Shown here piece after piece: positions 34,946 to 43,835 of a DNA stretch of 64,000 nucleotides. The stretch comes from Paenibacillus sp. Root444D2. GTDB taxonomy: Bacteria > Bacillota > Bacilli > Paenibacillales > NBRC-103111. The position numbers and the translations under genes were made by a program. Location: contig NZ_LMEO01000050.1 of assembly GCF_001426375.1 (NCBI RefSeq), positions 782,081 through 846,080 of the forward strand, written 5' to 3'. Every line of letters starts with the position of its first letter. Within the stretch, counting starts at the first letter, position 1. Below the pieces are notes generated by a model, which did not search any database, was not told where the DNA came from, and saw only the letters and a program-made list of their open reading frames with translations.

Positions 34946-35374
34946 GTGAATGTATATATGAAGCAAAATTTATACAAAGATCTTCACATGCACAGCTTGC
35001 AGCAACTTCCTGAAGAAGCATGTGGCTTCATTCTCGGTGGACAAGCCCCTAACAAGAATGAAGCACTGCAAGCGAGTACCTTTATTCCTTTACGTAATAT
35101 CGCAAGTAACCCTAGGAATCGTTTTGAAATAAGTCCCGTTGAGATGCTCCCATATCTTATGGACAGCAACAACCCCGTGATCGGTCTTTTCCATTCGCAC
35201 CCGACGGCTCCTCCCGTTCCTTCGGAACAGGATCTACAAACACTCTGGCATTCGATTCCTACCTATTGGATCTTATCCTTTCATCAACCGCAACTCCCCG
35301 AATTACAGCTTTACCAAATAAAAAAAGCCCCCCAGACCTCTTATCACAAACTTTCGTTTGTCATCGGTCAGTGA
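34946..35374 (+). CDS. JAMM/MPN-family metallopeptidase
   Basis: A 142-residue Mov34/MPN/PAD-1 protein. The zinc site is complete: Glu in PEEACGFILGG, then HSHPTAPPVPSEQD (HxHx7Sx2D). Bacterial relatives cleave C-terminal extensions, for example from ubiquitin-like sulfur carriers, or other isopeptides. The start is the GTG at 34946, seven bases after AAGGTGG. Its 3-prime end overlaps the convergent exonuclease gene by 7 bases. No ThiS/MoaD-like partner is adjacent. Confidence 0.85.
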   Translation: MNVYMKQNLYKDLHMHSLQQLPEEACGFILGGQAPNKNEALQASTFIPLRNIASNPRNRFEISPVEMLPYLMDSNNPVIGLFHSHPTAPPVPSEQDLQTLWHSIPTYWILSFHQPQLPELQLYQIKKAPQTSYHKLSFVIGQ

Positions 35375-36102
35375 TGGCTTAATAAGGCGTACAAATCACC
35401 TAAAGTATCTACATTTCTTGACTTTATTTCCTCCATAAATCTAGACCACAGCTGCGCAGTCATAAGGGAATCCTCAAGTGCATGGTGGCGATTCGTTATC
35501 GGAATATCATAGGCATGAAGCAGAGAGTCCAAACTCAAATTTTTCCTCTTCGGCATTAGCCATTTGGCAATCATCATGATATCGAGAACACGATGTGATA
35601 AGCTCACTTTGGACGTGCGCCATAGGGCCGAGTTCAAGAAGTTTTTATCATGTCCGGTTGCATGAGCAACCAGTATTCTTTGCCCAACAAACTCCAAGAA
35701 GTCACTTAACACCCCTATTAATTCAGGCGCGTCAGCAGCCATTTCGTTCGTAATACCGGTTAGGTTCACAATCTCATCCGGAATCTTACGTTTTGGATTT
35801 ACCATACTATAGAAGGTATGATTACTTTGCACTTCACCACCAATAACAGAGACGCCTCCGAATGAAATAATTTCATCACCGTTATAAGGAGAGAATCCCG
35901 TCGTTTCCAAATCAAAAACAACGATTTCCATCGAGTGAAGCGGTATTTCAAACAGGGAATCTTTCCTTTGCTCCTTCAACATGGAACGAATAAAAGCCAT
36001 CTGTTGAGCACTCTGCACATCAAACATAGACGTAAGCGCTGGCGTAAGGCCACCCATTTTGTACAAATGCCACATTCGCCCAGCCGGTCGCATATCTTTC
36101 AT
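35368..36102 (-). CDS. DnaQ-like 3'-5' exonuclease (DEDDh)
   Basis: A 244-residue protein with an exonuclease domain at about 60-225. The catalytic set is DLETTG (Asp, Glu), HATGHDKNFLN (second Asp) and HHALEDSLMTA (His, last Asp). The first 55 residues form a separate, helical N-terminus. It lies 45 bases downstream of the DUF294 nucleotidyltransferase gene; this pair recurs in many bacteria. GAGAGGTGATT precedes the ATG. It may process nucleotides or RNA ends rather than proofread. Confidence 0.85.
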   Translation of the reverse strand: MKDMRPAGRMWHLYKMGGLTPALTSMFDVQSAQQMAFIRSMLKEQRKDSLFEIPLHSMEIVVFDLETTGFSPYNGDEIISFGGVSVIGGEVQSNHTFYSMVNPKRKIPDEIVNLTGITNEMAADAPELIGVLSDFLEFVGQRILVAHATGHDKNFLNSALWRTSKVSLSHRVLDIMMIAKWLMPKRKNLSLDSLLHAYDIPITNRHHALEDSLMTAQLWSRFMEEIKSRNVDTLGDLYALLSHH

Positions 36103-36147
36103 TTCGAATCACCTCTCCCTACCAATGAAACATAAATCCCGTTATAT

Positions 36148-37230
36148 CTAACCTTTTTCTGTCTCTAAGTGTGAATCGATTGATTTTCTAACATACTTTT
36201 GTAACTCCATCCCCGTACGTAGGCAATGTTTTAATTCTTGCTTTAATTCTTTGGTCAACTGATCAGCATTTAATTTGCCTCTTGTCGTATACATCTCTCC
36301 ATCAAGCTGATGAGGTGTCAAATCTCTAAGCTTAAGAGCAACTCCAAAAGCAGCCTGCCATTCAACGGCTAATTGTTTAGGAATGAAGGAAGTTTCCTGC
36401 AGTAATCTAATTCTCTCCAACGTTGATGAGTGCATGATCCCTGCTTGAATAGCAAGAAGTCGAATCCCATTTACTATAGGAATATAAGCGCCATATTTAA
36501 TGTCAAATCCGCCTGCATCCTCCCCATATCTCTCTCTAATCAGATGTCCGAATACGCCCAATGTTATTCTGTGATGGAGTGTATTGGATAACAAATACTT
36601 CAAGATACTCGGATGTTCCTGAACATAAGCAAGAAACTCGCCTTTGAGCCGGTCAACTAAAGCTTTAGAACCGAAGATACAGCGCATATCAGCAAGGATG
36701 AGCAAATAACGAACATTTTCCCAATCCGGTTCCATAAACCATGCTGTCATCATCTCAATATACGAGGATAACGACTTACGCCATAGCTTGTTGCTCGAGA
36801 TCACATTGCCTTCACAAGGCGGATAGCCCAAAATATCAAGACCACGAAGGATACAATCTACAAGTTTGATAAAATAGTCATCTAATTGTTCCTCTGTGTG
36901 ATTTTCACTTTCTCCATAAATAAGTCCGTTATCTTGATCACTCCAAAGCGTTTGTTCACCTCTTCCACCACTGCCGAGCAAAATAAATGCATAGGGAACG
37001 GGCGGTTTCCCAAACCCTTCATCCTCCAACATATGTTCAGACAGTTCTATCGTTCTGTGAATAAAGGCATCGTGTATTTGATTTACTTTTCGTCCAATTT
37101 CAGATGAATGAGAGAAAAGGAGATGCTCCCGAAACATCTCATGCACCTGATCTCTGGTTATTCGCATCTCATCGAACTGTTCCGATTGATAGATACGCTC
37201 CAGGATCTGTTCCATTGAGAGATGATTCAT
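36148..37230 (-). CDS. DUF294 GlnD-like nucleotidyltransferase
   Basis: A 360-residue protein with a helical N-terminus, a nucleotidyltransferase domain (GSGGRGEQTLWSDQDNGLIY near residue 87, including the paired Asp residues) and a C-terminal DUF294 substrate-binding helical domain. The fold is that of the uridylyltransferase part of GlnD, but the HD and ACT domains are missing, as are CBS domains found in some relatives. It lies between amtB (39 bases upstream) and the exonuclease. A role in nitrogen signalling is an inference from position. Confidence 0.83.
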   Translation of the reverse strand: MNHLSMEQILERIYQSEQFDEMRITRDQVHEMFREHLLFSHSSEIGRKVNQIHDAFIHRTIELSEHMLEDEGFGKPPVPYAFILLGSGGRGEQTLWSDQDNGLIYGESENHTEEQLDDYFIKLVDCILRGLDILGYPPCEGNVISSNKLWRKSLSSYIEMMTAWFMEPDWENVRYLLILADMRCIFGSKALVDRLKGEFLAYVQEHPSILKYLLSNTLHHRITLGVFGHLIRERYGEDAGGFDIKYGAYIPIVNGIRLLAIQAGIMHSSTLERIRLLQETSFIPKQLAVEWQAAFGVALKLRDLTPHQLDGEMYTTRGKLNADQLTKELKQELKHCLRTGMELQKYVRKSIDSHLETEKG

Positions 37231-37269
37231 GTTGCATCCCCTTTGCTCTAGTAGAAAGTGTATGTGGTA

Positions 37270-38655
37270 TTAAACGGACGCGCCGTTTTGAGCTGCTTTT
37301 TTCATTTGTTCCGGATATCCGTATGAACCATGCTCAGACAAATCCAGACCGATAATTTCTTCTTCTTCTGTAACACGAAGACCAATTGTAGCTTTCAGTA
37401 TGCCTAAGATAATGAAAGAAAGAATAAGAACGAATACTAATGCTCCAGCTAAACCTAGTGCTTGAACGCCTAGTTGGTGCAAACCACCGCCGTAGAACAA
37501 TCCAGCACCGCCAACACCAACCTTCGCCGAAAGCTCAGGTGTAGCGAACAAACCAGTGGAAAGAGTACCCCAAATACCAGCGATACCATGAACGGAGAAA
37601 GCATAGATCGGATCATCGATGCCAGCTCTTTCAAACCATTGTGCTGTGAAGAATGTAACAATACCAGCTACTGCACCGATGACGATGGCAGCCCAAGTAT
37701 CTACGAATGCACAAGCTGCTGTAATCGCAACTAGCGCTGCAAGAACACCATTCAACATGCTAGGAATATCTGCTTTACCAAAGTACATCCAAGAAATGAT
37801 GAGAGCCGCAACCCCGCCTGCCGCAGCAGCCATGTTCGTTGTCAGAGCAATATAACCGAAGAACCCATCACCCATTGCACTTAGTGTACTACCTGGGTTG
37901 AAACCGAACCAACCGATCCAAAGAATGATAACACCGAGAACAGACAACACTTGGTTGTGACCAGGAATTAAGTTTGGCGTTTTATCTTTATTATATTTGC
38001 CAATACGTGGTTTTAACAAGATAGTAGCTACAAGAGCTGCTGTTGCACCTTGTAAGTGAACAACCGTTGATCCCGCAAAATCTTGCATACCAAGCTTGCT
38101 CAACCAGCCGCCGCCCCATACCCAGTGAGCAACGATTGGATAAATCACGACTGTAAACAAAATTCCGAAGATGAAGTAAACTGGAAGTTTCGCTCTCTCT
38201 GCAAAACCGCCCCATGCAATCGCTAAGGATACACCTGCGAAGGCTAGTTGGAACAAGAATTTAATACCAATTGGTACATCTGAGAAAGAAAGAGATCCGA
38301 ATGCTGCTGCTGCTTGATCTTCTAAACCTGTAACGAAGAACCCTGTCGTTCCGAAGAAAGCATTTCCGTCACCGAAGGCGAAACCGAAACCTACAGCCCA
38401 GAAAGCGATGGCGCATAAGCCAAAAGTTAAAATTGTTTTACCGGCTACGTGACCGGCATTTTTCATTCTAGTAGACCCCGCTTCTAATAATGCAAAGCCA
38501 GCTTGCATGAAGATGACCAAGATAGCTGCTAACATAACCCAAACTGCATCGATTGCACTTTGAAGTTGGGGTACTGTCGCTTCATCTGCAGCAAATGCGA
38601 GAGTAGGGAATAATAATGCCATAACGCCGAAAGCTAACAACAACTTCTTAACCAT
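37270..38655 (-). CDS. amtB: Ammonium transporter AmtB
   Basis: A 461-residue channel with a cleaved signal-like N-terminus and eleven membrane segments. Conserved pieces are GFALLEAGSTRMKNA, DFAGSTVVHLQGATAAL (first pore His), FNPGSTLSA and SVHGIAGIWG (second pore His). No PII (glnK/nrgB) gene follows; the next gene is the GlnD-like DUF294 protein. A strong promoter and a perfect GlnR/TnrA box precede it, so nitrogen control is likely. Confidence 0.93.
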   Translation of the reverse strand: MVKKLLLAFGVMALLFPTLAFAADEATVPQLQSAIDAVWVMLAAILVIFMQAGFALLEAGSTRMKNAGHVAGKTILTFGLCAIAFWAVGFGFAFGDGNAFFGTTGFFVTGLEDQAAAAFGSLSFSDVPIGIKFLFQLAFAGVSLAIAWGGFAERAKLPVYFIFGILFTVVIYPIVAHWVWGGGWLSKLGMQDFAGSTVVHLQGATAALVATILLKPRIGKYNKDKTPNLIPGHNQVLSVLGVIILWIGWFGFNPGSTLSAMGDGFFGYIALTTNMAAAAGGVAALIISWMYFGKADIPSMLNGVLAALVAITAACAFVDTWAAIVIGAVAGIVTFFTAQWFERAGIDDPIYAFSVHGIAGIWGTLSTGLFATPELSAKVGVGGAGLFYGGGLHQLGVQALGLAGALVFVLILSFIILGILKATIGLRVTEEEEIIGLDLSEHGSYGYPEQMKKAAQNGASV

Positions 38656-38674
38656 ACGACCACTTCCTTTTTAA

Positions 38675-38691
38675 TGTTATATTAAGTAACA
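38675..38691 (-). promoter_or_regulatory. GlnR/TnrA box of amtB
   Basis: TGTTATATTAAGTAACA fits TGTNAN7TNACA exactly and is almost a perfect palindrome. It lies 20-36 bases before the ATG and downstream of the promoter, a position suited to repression by roadblock. Confidence 0.85.
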
Positions 38692-38712
38692 TGTAATGAA
38701 ACTCTTAATGTC

Positions 38713-38741
38713 ATTATATACAGGTTAAATGGGTTTGACAA
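38713..38741 (-). promoter_or_regulatory. amtB promoter
   Basis: TTGTCA (38741-38736), 17 bases, TATAAT (38718-38713). A near-consensus housekeeping promoter driving the amtB - DUF294 - exonuclease operon. Confidence 0.82.
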
Positions 38742-38881
38742 TAGGATTTTCTTTTAAAAATTGAAAAAAGCGAAAAATAACCTGACATCGAACAGGCATA
38801 ATTCGTGTTTTCGTTCATAGATCGAGCAAAATGTTACAATTCCTATCCTAAAATCCATGTTAGCTTTGAAAAGTATTACGT

Positions 38882-38911
38882 TTGACTGTACGGTTTGTAA
38901 TCAGGTATCAT
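38882..38911 (+). promoter_or_regulatory. Promoter of the MerR-type gene
   Basis: TTGACT (38882-38887), 18 bases, TATCAT (38906-38911). It lies about 48 bases before the ATG at 38959. The rest of 38742-38881 shows no gene. Confidence 0.6.
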
Positions 38912-38958
38912 TAATATATAGAAGAATTCATACAAATTGGAGTAGAGGTGAACTTATT

Positions 38959-39399
38959 ATGGGGAAAGAGAAGCTTTATAAAATCGGAGAACTAGCCAAA
39001 CTTGCCGATGTCAGTTCTCGAACCATTGATTACTACACCAAGTTGAACTTGATTGAACCCGAGAAAAGATCAGATACAAACTACCGCCTTTATAGTGATG
39101 AAACTTTGACACGACTTAAACGTATTGAATCTATGAAGAACGAGAAATATACCTTAGAGGAAATCAAAGCGAATTTACAACAATGGAGTAAAGTGTCCCC
39201 TGATGATACAGTGAGAGATAAGCTGACATCTATCCAACTTCATCTAGAGCAGCTAATGAAAGAAGCTAAAGAGCTGGGACCCATCATCCAACAGTTGAAA
39301 CCAAATCAAATGAAGAAGCTTTCCCGAATACTTACTCAGCCAACTGCGGCCTGTATTGAAGCGCTAATTGTTCTTCTAGGTAAAAATCCGTTCTCATAA
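38959..39399 (+). CDS. MerR family transcriptional regulator
   Basis: A 146-residue regulator. The N-terminal winged helix (KLYKIGELAKLADVSSRTIDYYTKLNLI) is followed by a dimerisation coiled coil and a short C-terminal region without the cysteine pattern of metal sensors. I chose the ATG at 38959 after GAGGTG; an upstream in-frame start at 38857 has none. It is followed 21 bases later by a zinc peptidase gene and may control it. The inducer is unknown. Confidence 0.85.
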   Translation: MGKEKLYKIGELAKLADVSSRTIDYYTKLNLIEPEKRSDTNYRLYSDETLTRLKRIESMKNEKYTLEEIKANLQQWSKVSPDDTVRDKLTSIQLHLEQLMKEAKELGPIIQQLKPNQMKKLSRILTQPTAACIEALIVLLGKNPFS

Positions 39400-39420
39400 C
39401 GAAATACGGAGGAATGTCAA

Positions 39421-40110
39421 ATGTTTTTTCATCCCATGGATTTTCTCATTATTATTGCATTCGGACTTTCGTTGTGGGCCTCGTTTCGAGTACGGGGAAC
39501 ATTCAACAAGTGGTCCCAAGTTCCAATTTACTCAGGAATGACGGGTGCTCAGGCGTCAAGACGCATGCTTGATGCCAACGGACTGTATGATGTTCCCGTA
39601 GAAGCTGTACCTGGCACCCTGTCAGATCACTATGATCCAATAGCCAGAGTAGTACGTTTATCTGAACCCGTCTATTACGAAAGCTCCATATCTGCTGTCG
39701 CTGTCGCCTGTCACGAGGTAGGCCATGCCATTCAACATCAAGTTCACTACCCCATGCTTGTCGCAAGGCACCGCATGTTCCCGGTTGTCAATTTCGCCTC
39801 CGGTGTAGCTCCCTTGCTCATACTAGCCGGCTTCTTCTTCCAGCAGATCCCATGGCTGCTCGGTCTTGGCATTATCTTTTTCGCAGCAGCTGTTGCTTTT
39901 CAATTAGTTACACTGCCAGTGGAATTTAACGCCAGCTCAAGAGCCCGAGATTTAATGATCGCTGAAGGCTTCATCTCTAATGAAGAAGAACGCGGGGTAG
40001 CTAAGGTATTAAATGCAGCCGCTCTTACGTATGTCGCAGCCGCTTTAATCTCCGTTCTTGAACTTCTGAAATATATTATGATATTTAATGGCCGTAATAG
40101 TGACGACTAA
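39421..40110 (+). CDS. yugP: YugP-family membrane zinc metallopeptidase
   Basis: A 229-residue membrane protein of the neutral zinc metallopeptidase family. The zinc motif is HEVGHAIQHQ near residue 100, with membrane helices at about 5-20, 125-165 and 200-220; the third ligand may lie in LPVEFNASSRA. Conserved SGMTGAQASRRML and DHYDPIARVVRLSEPVY are family features. Substrate unknown; a role in membrane protein quality control is only a guess. It is co-transcribed with the MerR gene. Confidence 0.87.
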   Translation: MFFHPMDFLIIIAFGLSLWASFRVRGTFNKWSQVPIYSGMTGAQASRRMLDANGLYDVPVEAVPGTLSDHYDPIARVVRLSEPVYYESSISAVAVACHEVGHAIQHQVHYPMLVARHRMFPVVNFASGVAPLLILAGFFFQQIPWLLGLGIIFFAAAVAFQLVTLPVEFNASSRARDLMIAEGFISNEEERGVAKVLNAAALTYVAAALISVLELLKYIMIFNGRNSDD

Positions 40111-40114
40111 ACAT

Positions 40115-40163
40115 AAAAGCTCATCTTGTACGGTGTTATTCACACATACAAGATGAGCTTTTG
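40115..40163. terminator. Bidirectional terminator
   Basis: A perfect 16-base stem AAAAGCTCATCTTGTA / TACAAGATGAGCTTTT between the YugP gene and the convergent LysR-type gene. Confidence 0.92.
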
Positions 40164-40164
40164 T

Positions 40165-41049
40165 TCATTGAAAGTAATCACATAGAAACCGTCTGAAAAC
40201 TTCAGCCACCAAAGGAAGCTTTTCACTTTTGCGGCAAATTAAACCGACAGTTCTAGTGACCACAGGATCGGTCACACGAATTTTGACCGGCTGCATTTGA
40301 CCGCTCTCCATTAAAGCCATAGAAGGAAGCAAGCTAACTCCCATACCCGCGGCTACTAGCCCGCGAATGGTATCTGTTTCTTCACCTTCGAACTCAATCT
40401 TCGGAACGAAGCCCGCTTTCATGCAAGCCTCCATCACAATCGTACGCAGCGTATATTCTTCACTAAACATAACGAATGGTTCATTCTTTAATTGTTCCAA
40501 TCGAATGGATGTGTAATCCGCAAGGATATGATTGGAGGGAATAATCGCATACAGCTCTTCGGTTAACAAAATTTCACCCGAAACATGCTCATGTGTTTCT
40601 GGGAATGGCGAAATGAAAGCCAGATCTATCTCTCCCTTAGAGACATCTCGGATTAAGGACGTATAGGTCCCTTGACGAAGCCTGAATTTAACGTTTGGGT
40701 GATCTTTTTTAAAGGCTGCAATGACAGCAGGCAGCAAATTGATGACCAGACTATGCGGAAACCCAATACGAATTTCCCCGGCTTCCGGGTCAAGAAATTC
40801 GTGTATCTCACCAACAGCACGTTCCAAGTCCGTCAGTATCCCCTCGACCCGGCTTAAGAATAAATGACCTACTGAGGTAAGGTGAAGATTACGGCCTTTT
40901 TGCACGAACAAATTAATGCCCAGTTCTTCTTCTAAAAGATGAATCTGCCGGCTAACGGCTGACTGCGCCACATGCATTTCTTCTGCTGCTTGGGTCACAT
41001 GCTGTTTTCTAGCTACTTTTACAAAGTACTGCAATTGTCTTAATTCCAC
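40165..41049 (-). CDS. LysR family regulator, GltC-like
   Basis: A 294-residue regulator. The DNA-binding domain MELRQLQYFVKVARKQHVTQAA is followed by a periplasmic-binding-like effector domain (IRIGFPHSLVINLLPAVI, GLVAAGMGVSLLPSMAL). It resembles GltC of Bacillus in both halves, but gltAB is not next to it. The gene is divergent from tpx. Two direct GCGATCTT repeats one helical turn apart lie just upstream and may be its own operator. Confidence 0.85.
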   Translation of the reverse strand: MELRQLQYFVKVARKQHVTQAAEEMHVAQSAVSRQIHLLEEELGINLFVQKGRNLHLTSVGHLFLSRVEGILTDLERAVGEIHEFLDPEAGEIRIGFPHSLVINLLPAVIAAFKKDHPNVKFRLRQGTYTSLIRDVSKGEIDLAFISPFPETHEHVSGEILLTEELYAIIPSNHILADYTSIRLEQLKNEPFVMFSEEYTLRTIVMEACMKAGFVPKIEFEGEETDTIRGLVAAGMGVSLLPSMALMESGQMQPVKIRVTDPVVTRTVGLICRKSEKLPLVAEVFRRFLCDYFQ

Positions 41050-41082
41050 TTGGATAAATCCCCCGACTTTTCTTACGTGATT

Positions 41083-41100
41083 GCGATCTTATGCGATCTT
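41083..41100. repeat. Direct GCGATCTT repeats upstream of the LysR gene
   Basis: GCGATCTT occurs at 41083-41090 and again at 41093-41100, a period of ten bases, so both copies face the same side of the helix. They lie 34-51 bases before the LysR start and are candidate operator half-sites. Confidence 0.5.
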
Positions 41101-41210
41101 TAAACATTTAAATTATAGCCTTACAGTAACGATTGGACAACCTAAGTTCAAAAAGCTTATAATAAATAAGTTGTTATTCAGTATGGAAATTAAAGGAGGA
41201 AACAGTTCAC

Positions 41211-41729
41211 ATGGCACAAGAACGTACTGGTGTTGCTACCATTAAAGGCAATCCGATTACTTTGGTAGGACCTGAAATTAAAGTGGGTGACAAAGCACCT
41301 AACTTCACAGTAAACAAAGATTTGATGACTCAAGTTTCCCTCGCAGATTATGCAGGTAAAGTAAAGCTGATCAGCGTTGTTCCCTCTTTGGATACAGGCG
41401 TTTGTGATGCACAAACTCGCCGCTTCAATGAAGAAGCAGCAGGTCTAGGCGACAATGTTGCTGTTCTGACTATCAGTGTTGATCTTCCTTTTGCACAATC
41501 CCGCTGGTGTGGTGCGGCAGGTATTGACAAAGTGATCACTTTGTCCGATTACAAAACAAAATCCTTCGGCGAAGCTTATGGCGTATTGATCAAAGAACTT
41601 CAACTTGATATGCGTTCCATTTTTGTTATCGACGCGAATGATACCGTTCAATACGTTGAGTACCTAGGCGAAATGACAGCTCACCCTAATTATGAAACAG
41701 CCGTTGAAGCTGTGAAAAAATTAGTTTAA
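41211..41729 (+). CDS. tpx: Thiol peroxidase Tpx
   Basis: A 172-residue atypical two-Cys peroxiredoxin that reduces alkyl and hydrogen peroxides with thioredoxin. The peroxidatic Cys is in SLDTGVCDAQTRRFN and the resolving Cys in QSRWCGAAG. A TAAAGGAGG ribosome binding site precedes the ATG. Upstream, TATAAT lies near 41157 with a TTGGAC-like -35. It is divergent from the LysR gene, but oxidative control by that regulator is unproven. Confidence 0.94.
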   Translation: MAQERTGVATIKGNPITLVGPEIKVGDKAPNFTVNKDLMTQVSLADYAGKVKLISVVPSLDTGVCDAQTRRFNEEAAGLGDNVAVLTISVDLPFAQSRWCGAAGIDKVITLSDYKTKSFGEAYGVLIKELQLDMRSIFVIDANDTVQYVEYLGEMTAHPNYETAVEAVKKLV

Positions 41730-41740
41730 TAAGCACAAAA

Positions 41741-41778
41741 TAAAACAGCAAGGAGGCCTAGCTTCCCTGCTGTTTTTG
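41741..41778. terminator. Terminator after tpx
   Basis: AACAGCA-GG-A pairs with T-CC-TGCTGTT, followed by TTTTTG repeats. Confidence 0.82.
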
Positions 41779-41790
41779 TTTTTGTTTTTG

Positions 41791-42180
41791 TTATCCTTCA
41801 ATCTTATATGGAGCAAGCTTTCTGTCTAATTGTTTATAAATATCTATAATAGTACGGTAATTGGAACCCAGATCCCCCATTGAGCCTCGGGATGCTGAAT
41901 AAATGTCTACCGCGGTTTTCACGGGATTAATCCCAAATAGCGTTAACGTAACATCCTGTGTTCGTCCAGTCATTGTTTTACGTTCCGCGAGAATTTCGCC
42001 TACATTTTGAACTTCGTGGAGAAGTTTATAGCCCGGCGTTTTTTTCAGAACGGCAGTGACTTCTTCCCATACTTGTTCTTTAGGAAGCTTATAATATCTT
42101 GTTTTAAGCAAAGGATCTTTGGCTTTATCTCCGGTCGTTTCATGACTGCGAAGTAATCCGATTAAAGTTCTCTTAAGCAA
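41791..42180 (-). CDS. Hypothetical protein, 129 residues (DUF1499-like)
   Basis: A basic soluble protein starting at a TTG (42180) downstream of AAGGGGGAAAAGG. RYYKLPKEQVWEEVTAVLKKTPGY and LAERKTMTGRTQDVTLTLFG suggest a compact alpha/beta domain, loosely like DUF1499 proteins. It has no membrane segment. It is flanked by convergent tpx and by mntH in the same direction but separated by a terminator. Function unknown. Confidence 0.72.
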   Translation of the reverse strand: MLKRTLIGLLRSHETTGDKAKDPLLKTRYYKLPKEQVWEEVTAVLKKTPGYKLLHEVQNVGEILAERKTMTGRTQDVTLTLFGINPVKTAVDIYSASRGSMGDLGSNYRTIIDIYKQLDRKLAPYKIEG

Positions 42181-42281
42181 AAGCCTTTTCCCCCTTCAAT
42201 GAAGTACATATAGACCACTTGCCATTTCTACACTGCTCTCTATCTTACCATTGTTTAGGCTTAAGAAAAAGAGGGGAAATA

Positions 42282-42312
42282 AAAATCGGAGGATCGCTCC
42301 TCCGATTTTCCA
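42282..42312. terminator. Terminator after mntH
   Basis: A perfect AAAATCGGAGGA / TCCTCCGATTTT stem with a four-base loop, followed on the minus strand by a T-rich tail. Confidence 0.85.
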
Positions 42313-42330
42313 TTTATATGCCCTATTTTA

Positions 42331-43677
42331 TTACCCAAAAAAAGTGGCGTAAAGTAAGTAAGCATTCAATCCTGCTATCAAAATAGCTACAAACCAACTT
42401 AGTAAAATCATCCACTTTGGCGTTACAAGCTCCCCCATCTTCTTTCGGTCCGAAGTGAACGTAACAAGCGGTATAACTGCAAAGGAAAGCTGCAAGGATA
42501 AAATGACCTGACTGAGAATGAGTAAATCGGTAGCGCCGCTCTCTCCATAAATACCGATGACAATGACCGCTGGAACGATCGCGATCATTCGAGTTATCAA
42601 TCGGCGCAGCCAAGGTGTGAGTCTAATATTAAGGAAGCCCTCCATGACAATTTGGCCGGCTAATGTACCTGTAAGTGTAGAATTTTGCCCTGAAGCTAGG
42701 AGTGCAATTGCAAATAGAATACTCGCGGCGCCCGTGCCCAGCATAGGTCCCAAAAGGTGATAAGCATCTTGTATCTCTGCTACTTCCTTACCTGCTGAAT
42801 GAAAAGCCGCTGCAGAAAGAATGAGTATCGCGGCATTGACGAACAAAGCCAGCATTAAAGCTACCGTCGAATCTATTGTGGCAAACTTAATTGCTTCACG
42901 TTTACCTTCTACCGTCGGCTCGATTTTGCGTGTTTGGACGATAGAAGAATGCAAATATAAATTATGAGGCATGACAGTAGCTCCTAGAATACCTAGGGCG
43001 ATATATAACATAGCAGGATTCGTTACAATTTCCGTTTTAGGAATGAAACCAACGGCAACAGCTGCAAAGTCAGGTCTCGAGAAAATAAGTTCCATCACGA
43101 AACAAAAAGTAATTAGAGCGATTAAACTAATGACCATGGCTTCAATATATCGGAAACCCTTTTTTTGCAGCATAAGAACCAATAAAACATCTAACGAAGT
43201 AAGAATGACTCCATAAATAAGCGGTATACCGAATAGCAACTGTAAGGCAATCGCAGCACCAATGACTTCAGCTAGATCACATGCTGCAATAGCTAACTCA
43301 CATAATAACCATAGTCCGAATGAAACTGGTTTACTATAATGATCACGACAAGCTTGCGCTAAGTCTCGACCTGTAACAATTCCTAGACGGCCAGACAAAG
43401 CTTGCAGCAGAATCGCCATTAAATTTGATATTAAAATAACAGAAAGCAATGTATATCCGAATTGCGAACCACCTGCTAAATCAGTCGCCCAATTTCCCGG
43501 ATCCATATACCCTACGGCTACGAGATAGCCCGGACCTACAAAAGCAAGCAGTTTACGGAAAAAGCCTGCTTTCTTTGGTACGCGCATACTATGATGGACT
43601 TCAGGCAGACTAGGCATTGACGTGTTGCCCTTCCATCCACTGGACTCTTGCTCTGGTTTTTTATATGCTATACCCAT
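42331..43677 (-). CDS. mntH: Nramp-type manganese transporter MntH
   Basis: A 448-residue proton-coupled divalent metal importer with eleven membrane segments. The metal site is DPGNWATD in the first helix, and the conserved [14 protein letters not shown]-like motif appears as [15 protein letters not shown]. The first 40 residues are a hydrophilic cytoplasmic extension. A near match to the Bacillus MntR operator lies upstream (43713-43730), over the likely start of transcription. Confidence 0.93.
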   Translation of the reverse strand: MGIAYKKPEQESSGWKGNTSMPSLPEVHHSMRVPKKAGFFRKLLAFVGPGYLVAVGYMDPGNWATDLAGGSQFGYTLLSVILISNLMAILLQALSGRLGIVTGRDLAQACRDHYSKPVSFGLWLLCELAIAACDLAEVIGAAIALQLLFGIPLIYGVILTSLDVLLVLMLQKKGFRYIEAMVISLIALITFCFVMELIFSRPDFAAVAVGFIPKTEIVTNPAMLYIALGILGATVMPHNLYLHSSIVQTRKIEPTVEGKREAIKFATIDSTVALMLALFVNAAILILSAAAFHSAGKEVAEIQDAYHLLGPMLGTGAASILFAIALLASGQNSTLTGTLAGQIVMEGFLNIRLTPWLRRLITRMIAIVPAVIVIGIYGESGATDLLILSQVILSLQLSFAVIPLVTFTSDRKKMGELVTPKWMILLSWFVAILIAGLNAYLLYATFFG

Positions 43678-43712
43678 CTGATTACCCTTCTTTCACAAGA
43701 CCAATAATGTTG

Positions 43713-43730
43713 TTCAAAGGAAACTTTATT
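43713..43730. promoter_or_regulatory. Candidate MntR box and promoter of mntH
   Basis: TTCAAAGGAAACTTT (plus strand) resembles the 3-prime half of the B. subtilis mntH operator as I remember it (TTAAGGAAACT). A minus-strand TATAAT lies just upstream at about 43736-43741. The match is partial. Confidence 0.35.
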
Positions 43731-43835
43731 TATGATTATACTATATGCCCCTATCTTATGCTATAGGTAAACAATCATGTGCATATAAAAAACATTTTCC
43801 CTTAGGAAAGTTTTTTTAGAAGGAGGAATCTAAGG

